Origin: Streptomyces sp. TLI_235
GTDB taxonomy: Bacteria; Actinomycetota; Actinomycetes; Streptomycetales; Streptomycetaceae
DNA: 64,000 nucleotides
Assembly (NCBI GenBank): GCA_002300355.1
Contig: NSGV01000001.1
Coordinates: forward strand, 1,178,001-1,242,000
Reading direction: 5' to 3'
Shown here: in pieces, positions 26,076 through 36,100 of the stretch
Layout of the letters: every line of letters begins with the position of its first letter
How positions within the stretch are numbered: position 1 is the stretch's first letter
Position numbers and translations under genes: made by a program
Notes under the pieces: model-generated
Database searches by the model: none
What the model was told of the DNA's origin: nothing
The model's input: the letters and a program-made list of their open reading frames with translations, nothing else

Positions 26076-27131
26076 TCAGTGGGTGCTGGTGCCCGACGCT
26101 ATCGCGACCAGGCGGGCGGCCTTGAGCTCGGTCTCGTCCCATTCGCGCTCGGGGTCGGAGCCCCAGGTGATGCCGGCGCCGGTGCCGAACCGCAGCACGG
26201 GGGTGCCGCCCGTCCGGTCGATCCAGAAGGTCCGGATGCCGACGGCGAGTTCGGCCTCGCCGCGGTCCGCGTCCACCCAGCCGACGGCGCCGCAGTAGGG
26301 GCCGCGGGGGGCGGTCTCGAGGGCGTCGATGATCCGCAGGGCGCTGGACTTGGGCGCGCCGGTGACCGAGCCGGGCGGGAAGGTGGCGGCGAGCAGCTCC
26401 GGCCAGCCGGCGCCGTCCCGCAGCCGCCCCTCGACGGTGGAGACCAGGTGGACGAGCCCGGGGTGCTTCTCCACCGCGCAGAGGTCGGGGACGGTGACGG
26501 TGCCCGTCTCGCAGACCCGGCCGAGGTCGTTGCGGACCAGGTCGACGATCATCACGTTCTCGGCGTGGTCCTTCTCCAGCAGGTCGGCCTCGGTGCGGCC
26601 GGTGCCCTTGATCGGGCCGGAGGAGACGGTACGGCCAGAGCGCCGCAGGTAGAGCTCGGGCGAGGCGGTGGCGATCTCCACCCCGTGCTCGGGGAGGCGG
26701 ATCGTTCCTGCGTACGGGGCGGGGTTGCCGCGCGCGAGCAGGCCGGTGAGCGCGTCGACGTCGGCGCGGGCCGGGTCGGGCAGCGGCGCGGAGAGCACCC
26801 GGCAGAGGTTCGCCTGGTAGACCTCGCCGGCCGCGATGTGCTCGCGGATCCGGCGCACCCCCGCGGTGTAGGCGGCCCGGTCGAGCGAGCTGTGCCAGCC
26901 GTCGGGCCGCGGGCCGAGCCAGCCGTCGGTGGCCGGCGGGACCGGGTCGGGGCGGACCTCGTCGAAGCGGGCGCAGGTGAGGCGGCCCTCGAAGTCGTAC
27001 GCGACCGCCCAGAAGCCCCGGCCGTCGAGCACCGCGGGGTCGGAGGAGACCTCGCGCAGCCCGGTGGCGAGACGGCCGCCGAAGCGGGCGATCGGCTGGT
27101 CGGGGCTGAGGGGGGCGGTGCGGCCGGACAC
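26076..27131 (-). CDS. pabB: chorismate-binding aminodeoxychorismate synthase component I
   Basis: Converts chorismate and ammonia to aminodeoxychorismate. 351 aa, so it is the short form without an N-terminal fused glutaminase. Active-site blocks are PIKGTGRTEADLLEKDHAEN, MIVDLVRNDLGRV, and PPGSVTGAPKSSALRIIDA. The PIKGT sequence is the one found in PabB-type enzymes, whereas anthranilate synthases have PIAGT. The GTG at 27131 has AGGAGA 3 nt upstream; the longer frame to 27314 is rejected. No pabA is adjacent. Confidence 0.9.
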   Translation of the reverse strand: MSGRTAPLSPDQPIARFGGRLATGLREVSSDPAVLDGRGFWAVAYDFEGRLTCARFDEVRPDPVPPATDGWLGPRPDGWHSSLDRAAYTAGVRRIREHIAAGEVYQANLCRVLSAPLPDPARADVDALTGLLARGNPAPYAGTIRLPEHGVEIATASPELYLRRSGRTVSSGPIKGTGRTEADLLEKDHAENVMIVDLVRNDLGRVCETGTVTVPDLCAVEKHPGLVHLVSTVEGRLRDGAGWPELLAATFPPGSVTGAPKSSALRIIDALETAPRGPYCGAVGWVDADRGEAELAVGIRTFWIDRTGGTPVLRFGTGAGITWGSDPEREWDETELKAARLVAIASGTSTH

Positions 27132-27350
27132 GGTTCTCCTGCGCGGACTCGGTGCTGCTCCGCGCGGGTGCGGCGCGGGTACGGGGGCTGGCTCGGTGCC
27201 TGAAGTGTAGGTCGGCGGGCCGCCCGGACGGCCGCGGGGGCGGGCGCCGGGACCTGCGCCGCGGCCCCCGTCGGGGCCCTCCGGAGGCCACCCGGACGGC
27301 TGACGGAGCACCACCTTCCGACCACCCCCGCGCCACGCTGCGGGAACGGA

Positions 27351-27380
27351 TTTTTAGCTGGCCCGGGAATCCGCTAGAGT
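27351..27380 (+). promoter_or_regulatory. promoter of the tRNA array
   Basis: TTTTTA/TTTTAG (27351-27357), 17-18 bp spacer, TAGAGT (27375-27380), ending 57 bp before tRNA-Gly. It lies in the 306-bp gap between pabB and the array, in an unusually T-rich patch for this genome; nothing else is seen in that gap. Confidence 0.55.
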
Positions 27381-27437
27381 TCAACACGTCGCCGGGACGC
27401 GGAACCGAAGAAAAGCGGGGAAGCAGCCGGGAGACAG

Positions 27438-27510
27438 GCGGACGTGGCTCAGTTGGTAGAGCATCACCTTGCCAAGGTGAGGGTCGCGAGTTCGAATCTC
27501 GTCGTCCGCT
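27438..27510 (+). tRNA. tRNA-Gly (anticodon GCC)
   Basis: 73 nt. Acceptor GCGGACG pairs with CGTCCGC; the anticodon loop TTGCCAA gives GCC. No CCA is encoded. A small 8-bp hairpin (27514-27521 with 27533-27540) lies between this and tRNA-Cys and may aid processing. Confidence 0.96.
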
Positions 27511-27549
27511 CGACGGAGAACAGGGTAAGATCGTTCTCCGAAGTTGCCT

Positions 27550-27620
27550 GGTGGAGTGGCCGAGAGGCGAGGCAACGGCCTGCAAAGCCGTGTACACGGG
27601 TTCAAATCCCGTCTCCACCT
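27550..27620 (+). tRNA. tRNA-Cys (anticodon GCA)
   Basis: 71 nt. Acceptor GGTGGAG pairs with CTCCACC; the anticodon loop CTGCAAA gives GCA; T loop TTCAAAT. Discriminator T is followed directly by CCA (27621-27623), so the 3' end may be genome-encoded, unlike the other tRNAs here. Confidence 0.95.
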
Positions 27621-27656
27621 CCAAGAGGTGCCCCTGGTTCGCCGGGAGCCCTCCCC

Positions 27657-27728
<72 letters not shown>

Positions 27729-27756
27729 CTCGAACCCTTCGGGGATCGGCATCCCC

Positions 27757-27828
<72 letters not shown>

Positions 27829-27856
27829 CGCAGGCTCGGCAGGGCTTGACACACCC

Positions 27857-27928
<72 letters not shown>

Positions 27929-27936
27929 CCGAAGAT

Positions 27937-27970
27937 CGAAGGCCGTGGTCCATGTGGACCGCGGCCTTCG
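27937..27970 (+). terminator. terminator of the tRNA array
   Basis: 15-bp stem (27937-27951 with 27956-27970, one T-G pair), 4-nt loop, 8 bp past the last tRNA, followed by TCGTTGTG. Confidence 0.75.
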
Positions 27971-28156
27971 TCGTTGTGCTGCACGGGCGGGCGGTGTGCC
28001 GGGCACCTCCCGGGCGTACGGAAAGGCAGGCGCCGGGTACGGACGCCCTCACCGACGTCACGCACCCGGCCCCTGCTCCTGCCGGGGTGGCACCGCTGGG
28101 CCCGTCCACGTGTCCTGCGGTGTCGCACCCGGCCGGCGCGGACCCCTCCCCTGGGG

Positions 28157-28348
28157 TCAGCGCCCGATCAGATCGGCGACGGCCTGGGCCTGTGTCGCCA
28201 GTTGTTCCCAGCCGCCGAACAGCGCCAGCAGCAGCACCGCGCACGGCACCGCGATGGCGAGTGCCACCGCGGGATGCCTGTCCCCGGTGGGCGACTGGCC
28301 GGTGAAAGGCCGGCGGCGGCGCCCGGTGCCGGTGAACTGCGTGGCCAT
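28157..28348 (-). CDS. small single-helix membrane protein (63 aa)
   Basis: Not a family I recognise. A polar basic N-terminus with RRRRPF is followed by one membrane helix (AVALAIAVPCAVLLLALF) and a short tail. AGGAG lies 9 nt before the ATG, and the codon bias is normal for this genome, so it is probably real. It is convergent with the tRNA array. Confidence 0.65.
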   Translation of the reverse strand: MATQFTGTGRRRRPFTGQSPTGDRHPAVALAIAVPCAVLLLALFGGWEQLATQAQAVADLIGR

Positions 28349-28883
28349 GATCGTCTGCTCCTGCTCGTCGCCGGGCGCGGCCGCTGGGCGGCCCGCTCGG
28401 GGCGGTCGGGTGGTCGGGACGGCGGGCCGGGACCTCGGGGGACGAGTAGCGGCCCGCCGTCGAGATCAACGGTATTCCGGAGGGCCCCCACCGGTCGTCA
28501 TGCCCGCGCACGGTTCCACCGGCCTCCCGGAGGATGAGGCGGCGCCGTGCCGCGTACTACCGCAGGCGGAGAAGAAACCGATCACATCCCCGAGGCAACC
28601 CTGAGGCCCACCCCGAGGGGGCTCTCGGGGAGGGCCGGGAGCCCTACGGAGGGAGCCGTCGGGCGGGCCGCCAAGGAGTCCGTTCGCATGCGTCGCGCCG
28701 TTCCCCGGAAAGGGTGCTCCGGGTACCCGCCGGACGCCGTCCGGCGGAGATCGGACAATCCGACCGCCCCTCGGGGTGTTGCGTGTCAGCACAGCACTGC
28801 GGCCAGTCCGTAAGCTGTCCCGGACAGGATCTGACGACGGCCCATTCGACGGGGCCTCACTCCACAGGCTGACGGGGACGGGT
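28349..28883. other. 535-bp gap without a convincing gene
   Basis: It lies between the divergent small membrane protein and the kinase. An 88-codon plus-strand frame at 28547-28813 has no good ribosome site or family resemblance. No clear promoter, riboswitch or tRNA was seen; a 7-bp hairpin near 28607-28625 is the only structure noticed. Confidence 0.5.
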
Positions 28884-30800
28884 ATGGCGATGATGCGGCT
28901 GAGGCGTGAGGACCCCCGCATCGTCGGACCGTTCCGGCTGCACCGGCGGCTCGGCGCGGGCGGCATGGGCGTGGTCTACCTGGGCTCCGACCGTAAGGGA
29001 CAGCGGGTCGCCCTCAAGCTGATCCGCGACGAGCTGGCCGGGGACGCCGAGTTCCGCACCCGGTTCGCCCGCGAGGTGGCCGCCGCCTCGCGGATCCGCG
29101 GCGGCTGCACCGCCCGCGTCGTCGGCTCCGACCTGGAGGCCGACCGCCCGTGGCTGGCGACCGCCTACGTGCCCGGCCCCTCGCTGTACAAGAGGGTCAC
29201 CGACGAGGGCCGGCTGCCGTGGCCGGAGGCGGCCCGGATCGGCGCGGCGCTCGCCGACGGGCTGGTCAAGGTGCACGAGGCCGGGGTCGTCCACCGCGAC
29301 CTGAAGCCGTCCAACATCCTGCTCTCCCCGCGCGGCCCGCGGATCATCGACTTCGGCATCGCCTGGTCGCGCGGTGCCTCCACACTGACCCACGTCGGCA
29401 CCGCGGTCGGGTCGCCCGGCTTCCTCGCGCCCGAGCAGGTCCGCGGCGCCGCGGTGACCCCGGCCACCGACGTCTTCGCCTTCGGGGCGACGCTCGCCTT
29501 CGCCCTCACCGGGGACTCGCCCTTCGGATCCGGGGCCTCCTCCGAGGTCATGCTCTACCGCGTCGTGCACGAGGAGCCGGATCTGGCGGCCGTACCGCCG
29601 GTGCTGGCGCCCTTGATCCGGGCCTGCCTGGCCAAGGAGCCGGGCGAGCGGCCGGCCGCCGCCGCACTGCACGAGCGGCTGACCGAACTCGCCGCGCGGG
29701 GCAGCCTGCTCGGCGGGCGGCCGCGCGGCGGGGCGCCGCTGGGGCCGGTCGGCCCGGCCGGTCACGGCGCGGGGACGGGCGCGGTGCAGGACGGCGGCCC
29801 GGGCACGGACGAGGCCGGGCAGCCGCAGCAGGCTCCGCACACGCCACGGCCCGGCGCGGGTCCGCATCAGGGTCCGCATCCCGGTCCGCAGTCCGGGCAC
29901 GGGCACGGGAGCCACGGGCATCCGGGCGGGCAGCGGCCCGTGGTCGGCGGACGGCCCGCGCCGGGCCGACCGCCCCGGCGTGCTCCGGGGCAGCCGCCGC
30001 ACCCGGCCGGGCCACTGTCGGACGGCCACGACACCGTGCGGGAGCGGCACCGCACGCCGGCCCCGGCACGGCCGCACACCCCGGTACCGGGGCGGCCGCG
30101 GGAGCGCCAGCACACGCCCGTCCCCGGGCGGCCCTCGGCGGTCTCCCGGCGGCGGCTGCTGCGGCAGCGGCTGGTGGTCTTCGTCACCGTGACCCTCGGG
30201 GTGGCGCTGGCGATCGCGACCGCGCAGGGCTGCGAGAACCGCCGCGACCAGGGGCGCGGCCCCTCCCCCGCGGCCTCCACGCCCGCCCTGTCGCTGGACG
30301 GGGTCACCAGCACGGGCTCCGGTGCGCCGGCCGCCGCGCCCGCTGCGGCGACCGGGTTCGCGCCGGCGGCGGGGCCGCTGCCGGCCGTGGACTGGCCGAA
30401 CCGCTCATACACCGACCCGGCCGGCGGGCCGGAGATCCGGCTCCGTGGCGGAAAGGCCGGCGGCGACGGCGCCCAGATCGCGCTGAGCACCGTGCTGCCC
30501 GCCCGCTACCGGGAGGCACCCGCCGCACTGGTGGTGCTGCGGCGGACCGAGGGCTCCGTCCCGGTCGACCTGGTCGAGCTGTTCGCGTTCACCGGCGACG
30601 CCCCGGCGCTGGTCTCCTCGCGGGCCTCGGCCGCGGACCCGCAGGCGGCGGCCACCTGGCGGCTGGAGAACGGCGCGCTGCTCCGCGAGGAGAAGGTTTC
30701 GCTGACCGGCGCGACCTCCTCCACCCGGTACACCGCCCGCGCCGACGGCGGCCTGGAGGAGGCCTGGCCGGGCGCCGGGGTGTCGGGCGGCAGCCGCTGA
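28884..30800 (+). CDS. transmembrane serine/threonine protein kinase (PknB type)
   Basis: 638 aa. Kinase domain about 15-275: glycine loop GAGGMGVVY (24-32), lysine K45 in VALKLI, HRDLKPSN (137-144), DFG (156-158), APE-like LAPEQV. A long Pro/Gly/His-rich linker (about 285-425, with HGHGSHGHPGG) leads to one membrane helix (about 430-448, VVFVTVTLGVALAIATAQG) and an outside domain of about 185 residues with no PASTA repeats. It probably senses an external or wall signal, but the ligand is unknown. The ATG at 28884 is chosen at the conserved start; the frame is open 36 codons further up. Confidence 0.92.
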   Translation: MAMMRLRREDPRIVGPFRLHRRLGAGGMGVVYLGSDRKGQRVALKLIRDELAGDAEFRTRFAREVAAASRIRGGCTARVVGSDLEADRPWLATAYVPGPSLYKRVTDEGRLPWPEAARIGAALADGLVKVHEAGVVHRDLKPSNILLSPRGPRIIDFGIAWSRGASTLTHVGTAVGSPGFLAPEQVRGAAVTPATDVFAFGATLAFALTGDSPFGSGASSEVMLYRVVHEEPDLAAVPPVLAPLIRACLAKEPGERPAAAALHERLTELAARGSLLGGRPRGGAPLGPVGPAGHGAGTGAVQDGGPGTDEAGQPQQAPHTPRPGAGPHQGPHPGPQSGHGHGSHGHPGGQRPVVGGRPAPGRPPRRAPGQPPHPAGPLSDGHDTVRERHRTPAPARPHTPVPGRPRERQHTPVPGRPSAVSRRRLLRQRLVVFVTVTLGVALAIATAQGCENRRDQGRGPSPAASTPALSLDGVTSTGSGAPAAAPAAATGFAPAAGPLPAVDWPNRSYTDPAGGPEIRLRGGKAGGDGAQIALSTVLPARYREAPAALVVLRRTEGSVPVDLVELFAFTGDAPALVSSRASAADPQAAATWRLENGALLREEKVSLTGATSSTRYTARADGGLEEAWPGAGVSGGSR

Positions 30801-30905
30801 CGGCACGGGCCGGACGGGCGGGAGCGACCGGCCCGGCCCGGGGTGTGGCTCCGGGGAGACGCGCCTGTGGTGGGACACGTCGTGAGTGCCCCTTGCGGGA
30901 ACGCC

Positions 30906-31712
30906 CTACCGGGCGCGGGTCGTGTAGAAGGCGACGGCGGAGGCGGCGGCGACGTTGAGCGAGTCCACCCCGGCGTCCATCGGGATGCGGACGTGCTCGT
31001 CGGCGGCGGCGAGGGTCCGGCGGGCGAGGCCGTCGCCCTCCGTGCCGAAGACCAGGGCGAGGCGCTCGGCGTTGCGGGCGGCCAGCTCGTCCAGGGTGAT
31101 CGCCTTCTCGCTGAGGCAGAGGGCGGCGACGGTGAAGCCGGCCGAGCGGAGGGTCTCGATGTCCGTCGGCCAGGTCTCCAGGCGGGTCCACGGCACCTGG
31201 AAGACCGCGCCCATCGAGACCTTCACGGACCGGCGGTAGTACGGGTCGGCGCAGCGCGGGGTGAGCAGGACCGTGTCCACGCCGAGCGCGGCGGCGTTGC
31301 GGAAGGCCGCGCCGATGTTGGCGTGGTCGACGATGTCCTCGAAGACGGCGACCCGGCGGGCCGGACCGAGCAGGTCGGTCAGGCCGGGGAGCGGGCGCCG
31401 CTCCATGGCGGCGAGGGCCCCGCGGTGGACGTGGTAGCCGGTGACCTGTTCGGCGAGCGCGGGCTCGACGACGTGGACGGGGGCGTCGGCGGCGGCGATG
31501 ACATCGGACATGACGTCCAGCCACTTGGGGGTGAGGAGCATCGACCGCATCCGGTAGCCGGCGTCGACCGCCCGGCGGATCACCTTCTCGCCCTCGGCGA
31601 TGAAGAGGCCCTCGGCGGGCTCGCGGCGGCGGCGGAGTTCGACGTCCGTCAGGTCGGTGTAGTCGGCGAGCCGGGGGTCGGCGGGGTCGGTGACAGTGCG
31701 GGGTTCGGACAC
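30906..31712 (-). CDS. SpoU/TrmH-family RNA 2'-O-methyltransferase
   Basis: Methylates a ribose in tRNA or rRNA using SAM. 268 aa. The three SPOUT knot motifs are visible: NIGAAFRNAAALGVD, LALVFGTEGDGLARRTL, and MDAGVDSLNVAAASAVAFY. An N-terminal substrate-binding part includes FIAEGEKVIRRAV. The target nucleotide cannot be told; it could also be a resistance-type 23S methylase, but no drug cluster is near. The GTG at 31712 has AGGA 8 nt upstream. Confidence 0.9.
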   Translation of the reverse strand: MSEPRTVTDPADPRLADYTDLTDVELRRRREPAEGLFIAEGEKVIRRAVDAGYRMRSMLLTPKWLDVMSDVIAAADAPVHVVEPALAEQVTGYHVHRGALAAMERRPLPGLTDLLGPARRVAVFEDIVDHANIGAAFRNAAALGVDTVLLTPRCADPYYRRSVKVSMGAVFQVPWTRLETWPTDIETLRSAGFTVAALCLSEKAITLDELAARNAERLALVFGTEGDGLARRTLAAADEHVRIPMDAGVDSLNVAAASAVAFYTTRAR

Positions 31713-31758
31713 GGGGTCGATCCTGCCGCGTGGGACGGGGCGGGGCCAAACCGGCGGA

Positions 31759-31787
31759 CGCCCCGACCCGGGGGACGGGTCGGGGCG
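31759..31787 (-). terminator. cobA terminator hairpin
   Basis: Perfect 12-bp stem (31759-31770 with 31776-31787), 5-nt loop, 30 bp after the cobA stop on the minus strand. Confidence 0.7.
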
Positions 31788-31816
31788 CACCTGGAGCGGA
31801 GTCGGGCCGGCCCGGC

Positions 31817-33049
31817 TCAGTGGGCGAGGACGTTGACGACGTCGCCGATGATGATGACGGCCGGCGGCTTGATGCCCTGGGCCGTGACGGTCTCGCCGAC
31901 GGTGGCGAGCGTCGCGTCGACGCGGCGCTGGCCGGCGGTGGTGCCCTCCTGGACGACGGCGACCGGGGTGTCGGCGGGACGGCCGCACTCGACGAGCTTG
32001 GCGGCGATCGCACCGATCTTGTCGACGGCCATCAGCAGGACGAGGGTGCCGGTCATCCTGGCGGCGGCGTCCCAGTTGGTGAGGGAGCGCTCGTCCGGGC
32101 CGACGTGGCCGGAGATCACGGTGAACTCGTGGGTCATGCCGCGGTGGGTGACCGGGATGCCGGCCGCGGCCGGGACGCTGATCGAGCTGGAGATGCCGGG
32201 GACGACGGTGACCGGCAGCCCGGCCTCCACGCAGGCGAGGAGCTCCTCGCCACCACGGCCGAAGACGTACGGGTCGCCGCCCTTGAGGCGGACCACGAAC
32301 TTGCCGGCCTTGGCGTGGTCGATCAGGGTCCGGTTGATCGCCTCCTGGGCCATGTAACGGCCGTAGGGGATCTTGGAGGCGTCGATGACCTCGACGTGCG
32401 GCGGCAGTTCGGCGAGCAGCTCGCGCGGGGCGAGGCGGTCGGCGACCACCACGTCGGCGTCGGCGAGCAGACGGCGGCCGCGGACGGTGATCAGGTCCGG
32501 GTCGCCGGGGCCGCCGCCGACCAGGGCGACGCCCGGGGTGCGCTCGCGGTACTGGCGGGCGGCGAGCGAGCCGTCCCGCAGGCCGTCGACGATGGCGTTG
32601 CGCAGCGCGGCGGAGTGGCGCGGGTCGCCGGTGAGGACGGCGACGGTGGCACCACCGTCGCGGCCGCTGGCCGGGGTCCAGGCGGTGGCGGCGGAGGCGT
32701 CGTCGCTGCGGGCGCAGAACACCCGCAGCCGCTCGGCCTCGGCGGAGACCGCGGTGTTGACCTCGGGGTCGTCCGTGGCGACCAGGGCGTACCAGGTGTC
32801 GGCGAGGTCGCCGTCGGCGTAGCTGCGCGGGTGCCAGGTGATCTCGCCCGCGTCGGCCATCGCCTGCACGGCCGGGGTGGTGGACGGGGATATCAGGTGG
32901 ACGTCGGCGCCGGAGGCGATGAGCGCGGGCAGCCGGCGCTGGGCGACCTGGCCACCGCCGACCACGACCACGCGCCGGCCGACGAGCAGCAGGCCGACCG
33001 GGTAGGGGGTGAGGCCCTCGGTGCTGGGGTGGGGTGCGGGCGCGTTCAT
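31817..33049 (-). CDS. cobA: uroporphyrinogen-III C-methyltransferase with N-terminal precorrin-2 dehydrogenase-like domain
   Basis: First SAM-dependent step toward cobalamin and siroheme: uroporphyrinogen III to precorrin-2. 410 aa. The N-terminal part (about 15-150) has an NAD-binding start (VGRRVVVVGGGQVAQRR) like the dehydrogenase domain of CysG. From residue about 170 the methyltransferase has VALVGGGPGDPDLITVRG, VVRLKGGDPYVFGRGGEE and VVPGISSSISVPAAAGIPV. ATG with AGGAG 9 nt upstream. It lies 94 bp downstream of the bluB-cobT gene. Confidence 0.93.
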   Translation of the reverse strand: MNAPAPHPSTEGLTPYPVGLLLVGRRVVVVGGGQVAQRRLPALIASGADVHLISPSTTPAVQAMADAGEITWHPRSYADGDLADTWYALVATDDPEVNTAVSAEAERLRVFCARSDDASAATAWTPASGRDGGATVAVLTGDPRHSAALRNAIVDGLRDGSLAARQYRERTPGVALVGGGPGDPDLITVRGRRLLADADVVVADRLAPRELLAELPPHVEVIDASKIPYGRYMAQEAINRTLIDHAKAGKFVVRLKGGDPYVFGRGGEELLACVEAGLPVTVVPGISSSISVPAAAGIPVTHRGMTHEFTVISGHVGPDERSLTNWDAAARMTGTLVLLMAVDKIGAIAAKLVECGRPADTPVAVVQEGTTAGQRRVDATLATVGETVTAQGIKPPAVIIIGDVVNVLAH

Positions 33050-33143
33050 GGGCGGGGCTCCTGGGTGGCGGAGGTACGGGGACGACGCGGATCCCCGCCC
33101 GGACCGGCGCGCCCTCGGGCCGGTACGGGCGGGGCCGGGTGGC

Positions 33144-36100
33144 TCAGGCCTTCTCGGTGACCCCGGCGGAGTCGAACGTGGCTACATCGTGCATCGCACG
33201 GGCGGCGCTCTGCACCAGCGGCAGGGCCAGCAGCGCGCCCGTGCCCTCGCCGAGACGGAGGTCCAGGTCGATGAGCGGACGCAGACCGAGCTTGGCGAGC
33301 GCTGCCTGGTGGCCGGGCTCGGCCGAGCGGTGGCCGGCGATGCAGGCCGCCAGCGACTCCGGGGCGATGGCCTTGGCGACCAGCGCCGCGGAGCCGGCGA
33401 TGACGCCGTCCAGGATGACCGGGGTGCGCAGCGAGGCGGCACCGAGCATGAAGCCGGCGATGGCGGCGTGCTCCAGGCCGCCGACCGCGGCGAGGACGCC
33501 GATCGGGTCGGCCGGGTCCGGCTGGTGCAGCGCGAGGGCCGCGCGGACGACCTCGACCTTGCGGGCGTGCGTGGCGTCGTCGATGCCGGTGCCGCGGCCG
33601 GTGACCTCGGCCGGGTCGGTGCCGGTGAAGACGGAGATGAGCGCGGCCGAGGCGGTGGTGTTGGCGATGCCCATGTCGCCGGTGATCAGCACCTTGTTGC
33701 CGGCCGCGACCAGGTCGCGGGCGGTCTCGATGCCGACCTCGATCGCCTGGACGGCCTCCTCCCGGGTCATCGCCGGGCCCTGGGTCATGTCGTCCGTGCC
33801 GGCCTTGACCTTGCGCGGCAGCAGGCCGGTGGTGCGGCCCTGCTGGATGGCGTCCGGCAGGTCGGCCTTGACCCCGACGTCGACCACGCAGACCTCGGCG
33901 CCGACCTGCGCGGCGAAGGCGTTGACCACCGCTCCCCCGGCCAGGAAGTTGGCGACCATCTGGCCGGTGACCTCCTGCGGCCACGGGGTGACGCCCTGGG
34001 CGTGCACGCCGTGGTCGCCCGCGAAGATCGCGACGCAGCCGGGCTCCGGGATCGGCGGCGGGCACTTGCGGGCGAGGCCGCTCAGCTGGGCCGCGATGAT
34101 CTCCAGCACGCCGAGCGAGCCGGCCGGCTTGGTCATCCGCTTCTGGCGGTCCCAGGCGTCGCCGAGGGACTTGGCGTCCAACGGGCGGATGCCGCGCAGG
34201 GTGTCGGCGAGCAGGCTGTGCGGCTCCTCGCCGGGCAGCGCCCTGTTGCCGTACTGCTCCTCGTGGACGACCCAGGAGAGCGGGCGCTTCTTCGCCCAGC
34301 CCTGCTGCTGCAGCTCGGGCTCGTCCGGGAAGGCGTCGACGTAGCCGACGCACAGGTAGGCGACGACCTCCAGGTGCTCGGGCAGGCCGAGCTCGCGGAC
34401 CATCTCGTCCTCGTCGAAGAAGCTCACCCAGCCGACACCGAGGCCCTCGGCGCGGGCGGCCAGCCAGAGGTTCTCGACGGCGAGCGCGGCCGAGTACGGT
34501 GCCATCTGCGGCTGGGTGTGCCGGCCGAGGGTGTGCCGGCCGCCGCGGGTGCGGTCGGCGGTGACCACGATGTTCACCGGGGTGTCGAGGATGGCCTCGA
34601 TCTTGATTTCCTTGAACTGCTTCGCCCGGCCCTTGGGCAGCGAGTCGGCGTAGGCGTCGCGCTGGCGCTGGGCGAGCTCGTGCATCTTGCGCCGGGTCTT
34701 GCGCGAGCGGATGACGACGAAGTCCCAGGGCTGCGAGTAGCCGACGCTCGGGGCGGTGTGCGCCGCCTCCAGGACGCGGAGCAGCACCTCGTGCGGGATC
34801 GGGTCGGAGCGGAAGCCGTTGCGGATGTCGCGGCGGTCGCGGATGACCTGGTGGACGGCCTCCCGGCCGGCCTCGTCCAGACCGGAGGGGGCCGGCGGGC
34901 GCTGCTCCGCGGCGTCGGCCTGCGGCTCGGCCCCGGCCGGCACGTCGACCGCCTGGGCCTGCTCGCCCTGCTCGGGCTGTTCGGCCGGCTCGGCGGCCTG
35001 GGGCTGCTGGGCCTGCTCGGGCACGGGTGCCTCCGTGACGGCCTCCGGGGCCGCCTCCTCGGTCGGGGCAGCGGCGGCGACCGGCTCGACGACCGGCTCG
35101 ACGGCGGGCGCTTCGACGGTGGCGGACGGCTGCTCGGCGACCGCAGGCTCCTCGGCTACGGCCACAGCCGCGGCGACCGGCTGGGCGGGCTGCTCGGGCG
35201 CGGCGGTCTCGACGGCCTCCGCGGCAGCGACGGGCTGGGGCTGCTCGGCGACGACCGGCTCCACGGCCACGGCCTGGACGGCTTCGGCGGCCGGCTGCTC
35301 GGCGGTCTCCACGACGGGCGTGGCCTCGGCCGCGGCGGACTCCACCGGCGCGGCCTGCGGCTCCGCGGCGACCGGAGACTCGGTCACCGCCTGCTCGGTG
35401 ACGGACTGTTCGACCGCGGGCTGCTCGGCGACGACCGGCGGCTCGACGGCATCGGCTGCGACGGCCTCGGGCGCGAGGGCCTCGGGCGCGACGGGCTGGG
35501 GCTCCGGCAGGCCGTGCTGCGGGGCCGGGTCGGCGAGGAAGGCGGCGATGCGGCGCGGGGCGCCGCCGGACTGCGCCGGGATCGCGGCCTGCGCACCCTC
35601 CGCGGGCTGCGCGGCGGGGACGGGCTCGACCGCAACAGCGACGGCCTGCGGCTCGGCGACGATCTGCTCCGCCACCGGCTGCTCCACCATGATCGGCGCG
35701 GCGGCCTCGACCACCGCGGGCTGCGCGGCCACTGCCTCGGGGGCGGCGACCGGCTGAACGGCGATCGGCTGAACGGCGATCGGCTCAACGGCGACCTGCC
35801 CGACCGCGATCGGCCCGACCGCGATCGGCTCGCCGACCGGGGCGGCTGCGACCGGGGCGACCACGACGGCGGGCTGCTCCGGCGCCGGCATCGGTGCCGG
35901 GACGGTGGCGATCGGCACCCCGTGGGCGGGCGTGCTGCCGGCGACGGGGACGGCCGAGGGGCCGCGGTCGGCCAGCGAGCGGACCGGCACATGGCCGGTC
36001 ATCAGGGACGGGTCCGGGATCGGCGGACCGGCGTGCAGCGGGCGGCGCACCGGCTGGGCGGGCTGCTCGACGGGCGCGGGGCCGACCGGCGGCACGGCGA

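Noticed and set aside
23878..27624. 1248-codon minus-strand frame
   Set aside because: It runs antisense to or out of frame with DsbA, GNAT, pabC, pabB and the tRNA array and is Arg/Pro-rich shadow sequence.
28547..28813. 88-codon plus-strand frame in the gap before the kinase
   Set aside because: No good ribosome site, no family likeness, composition like intergenic DNA.
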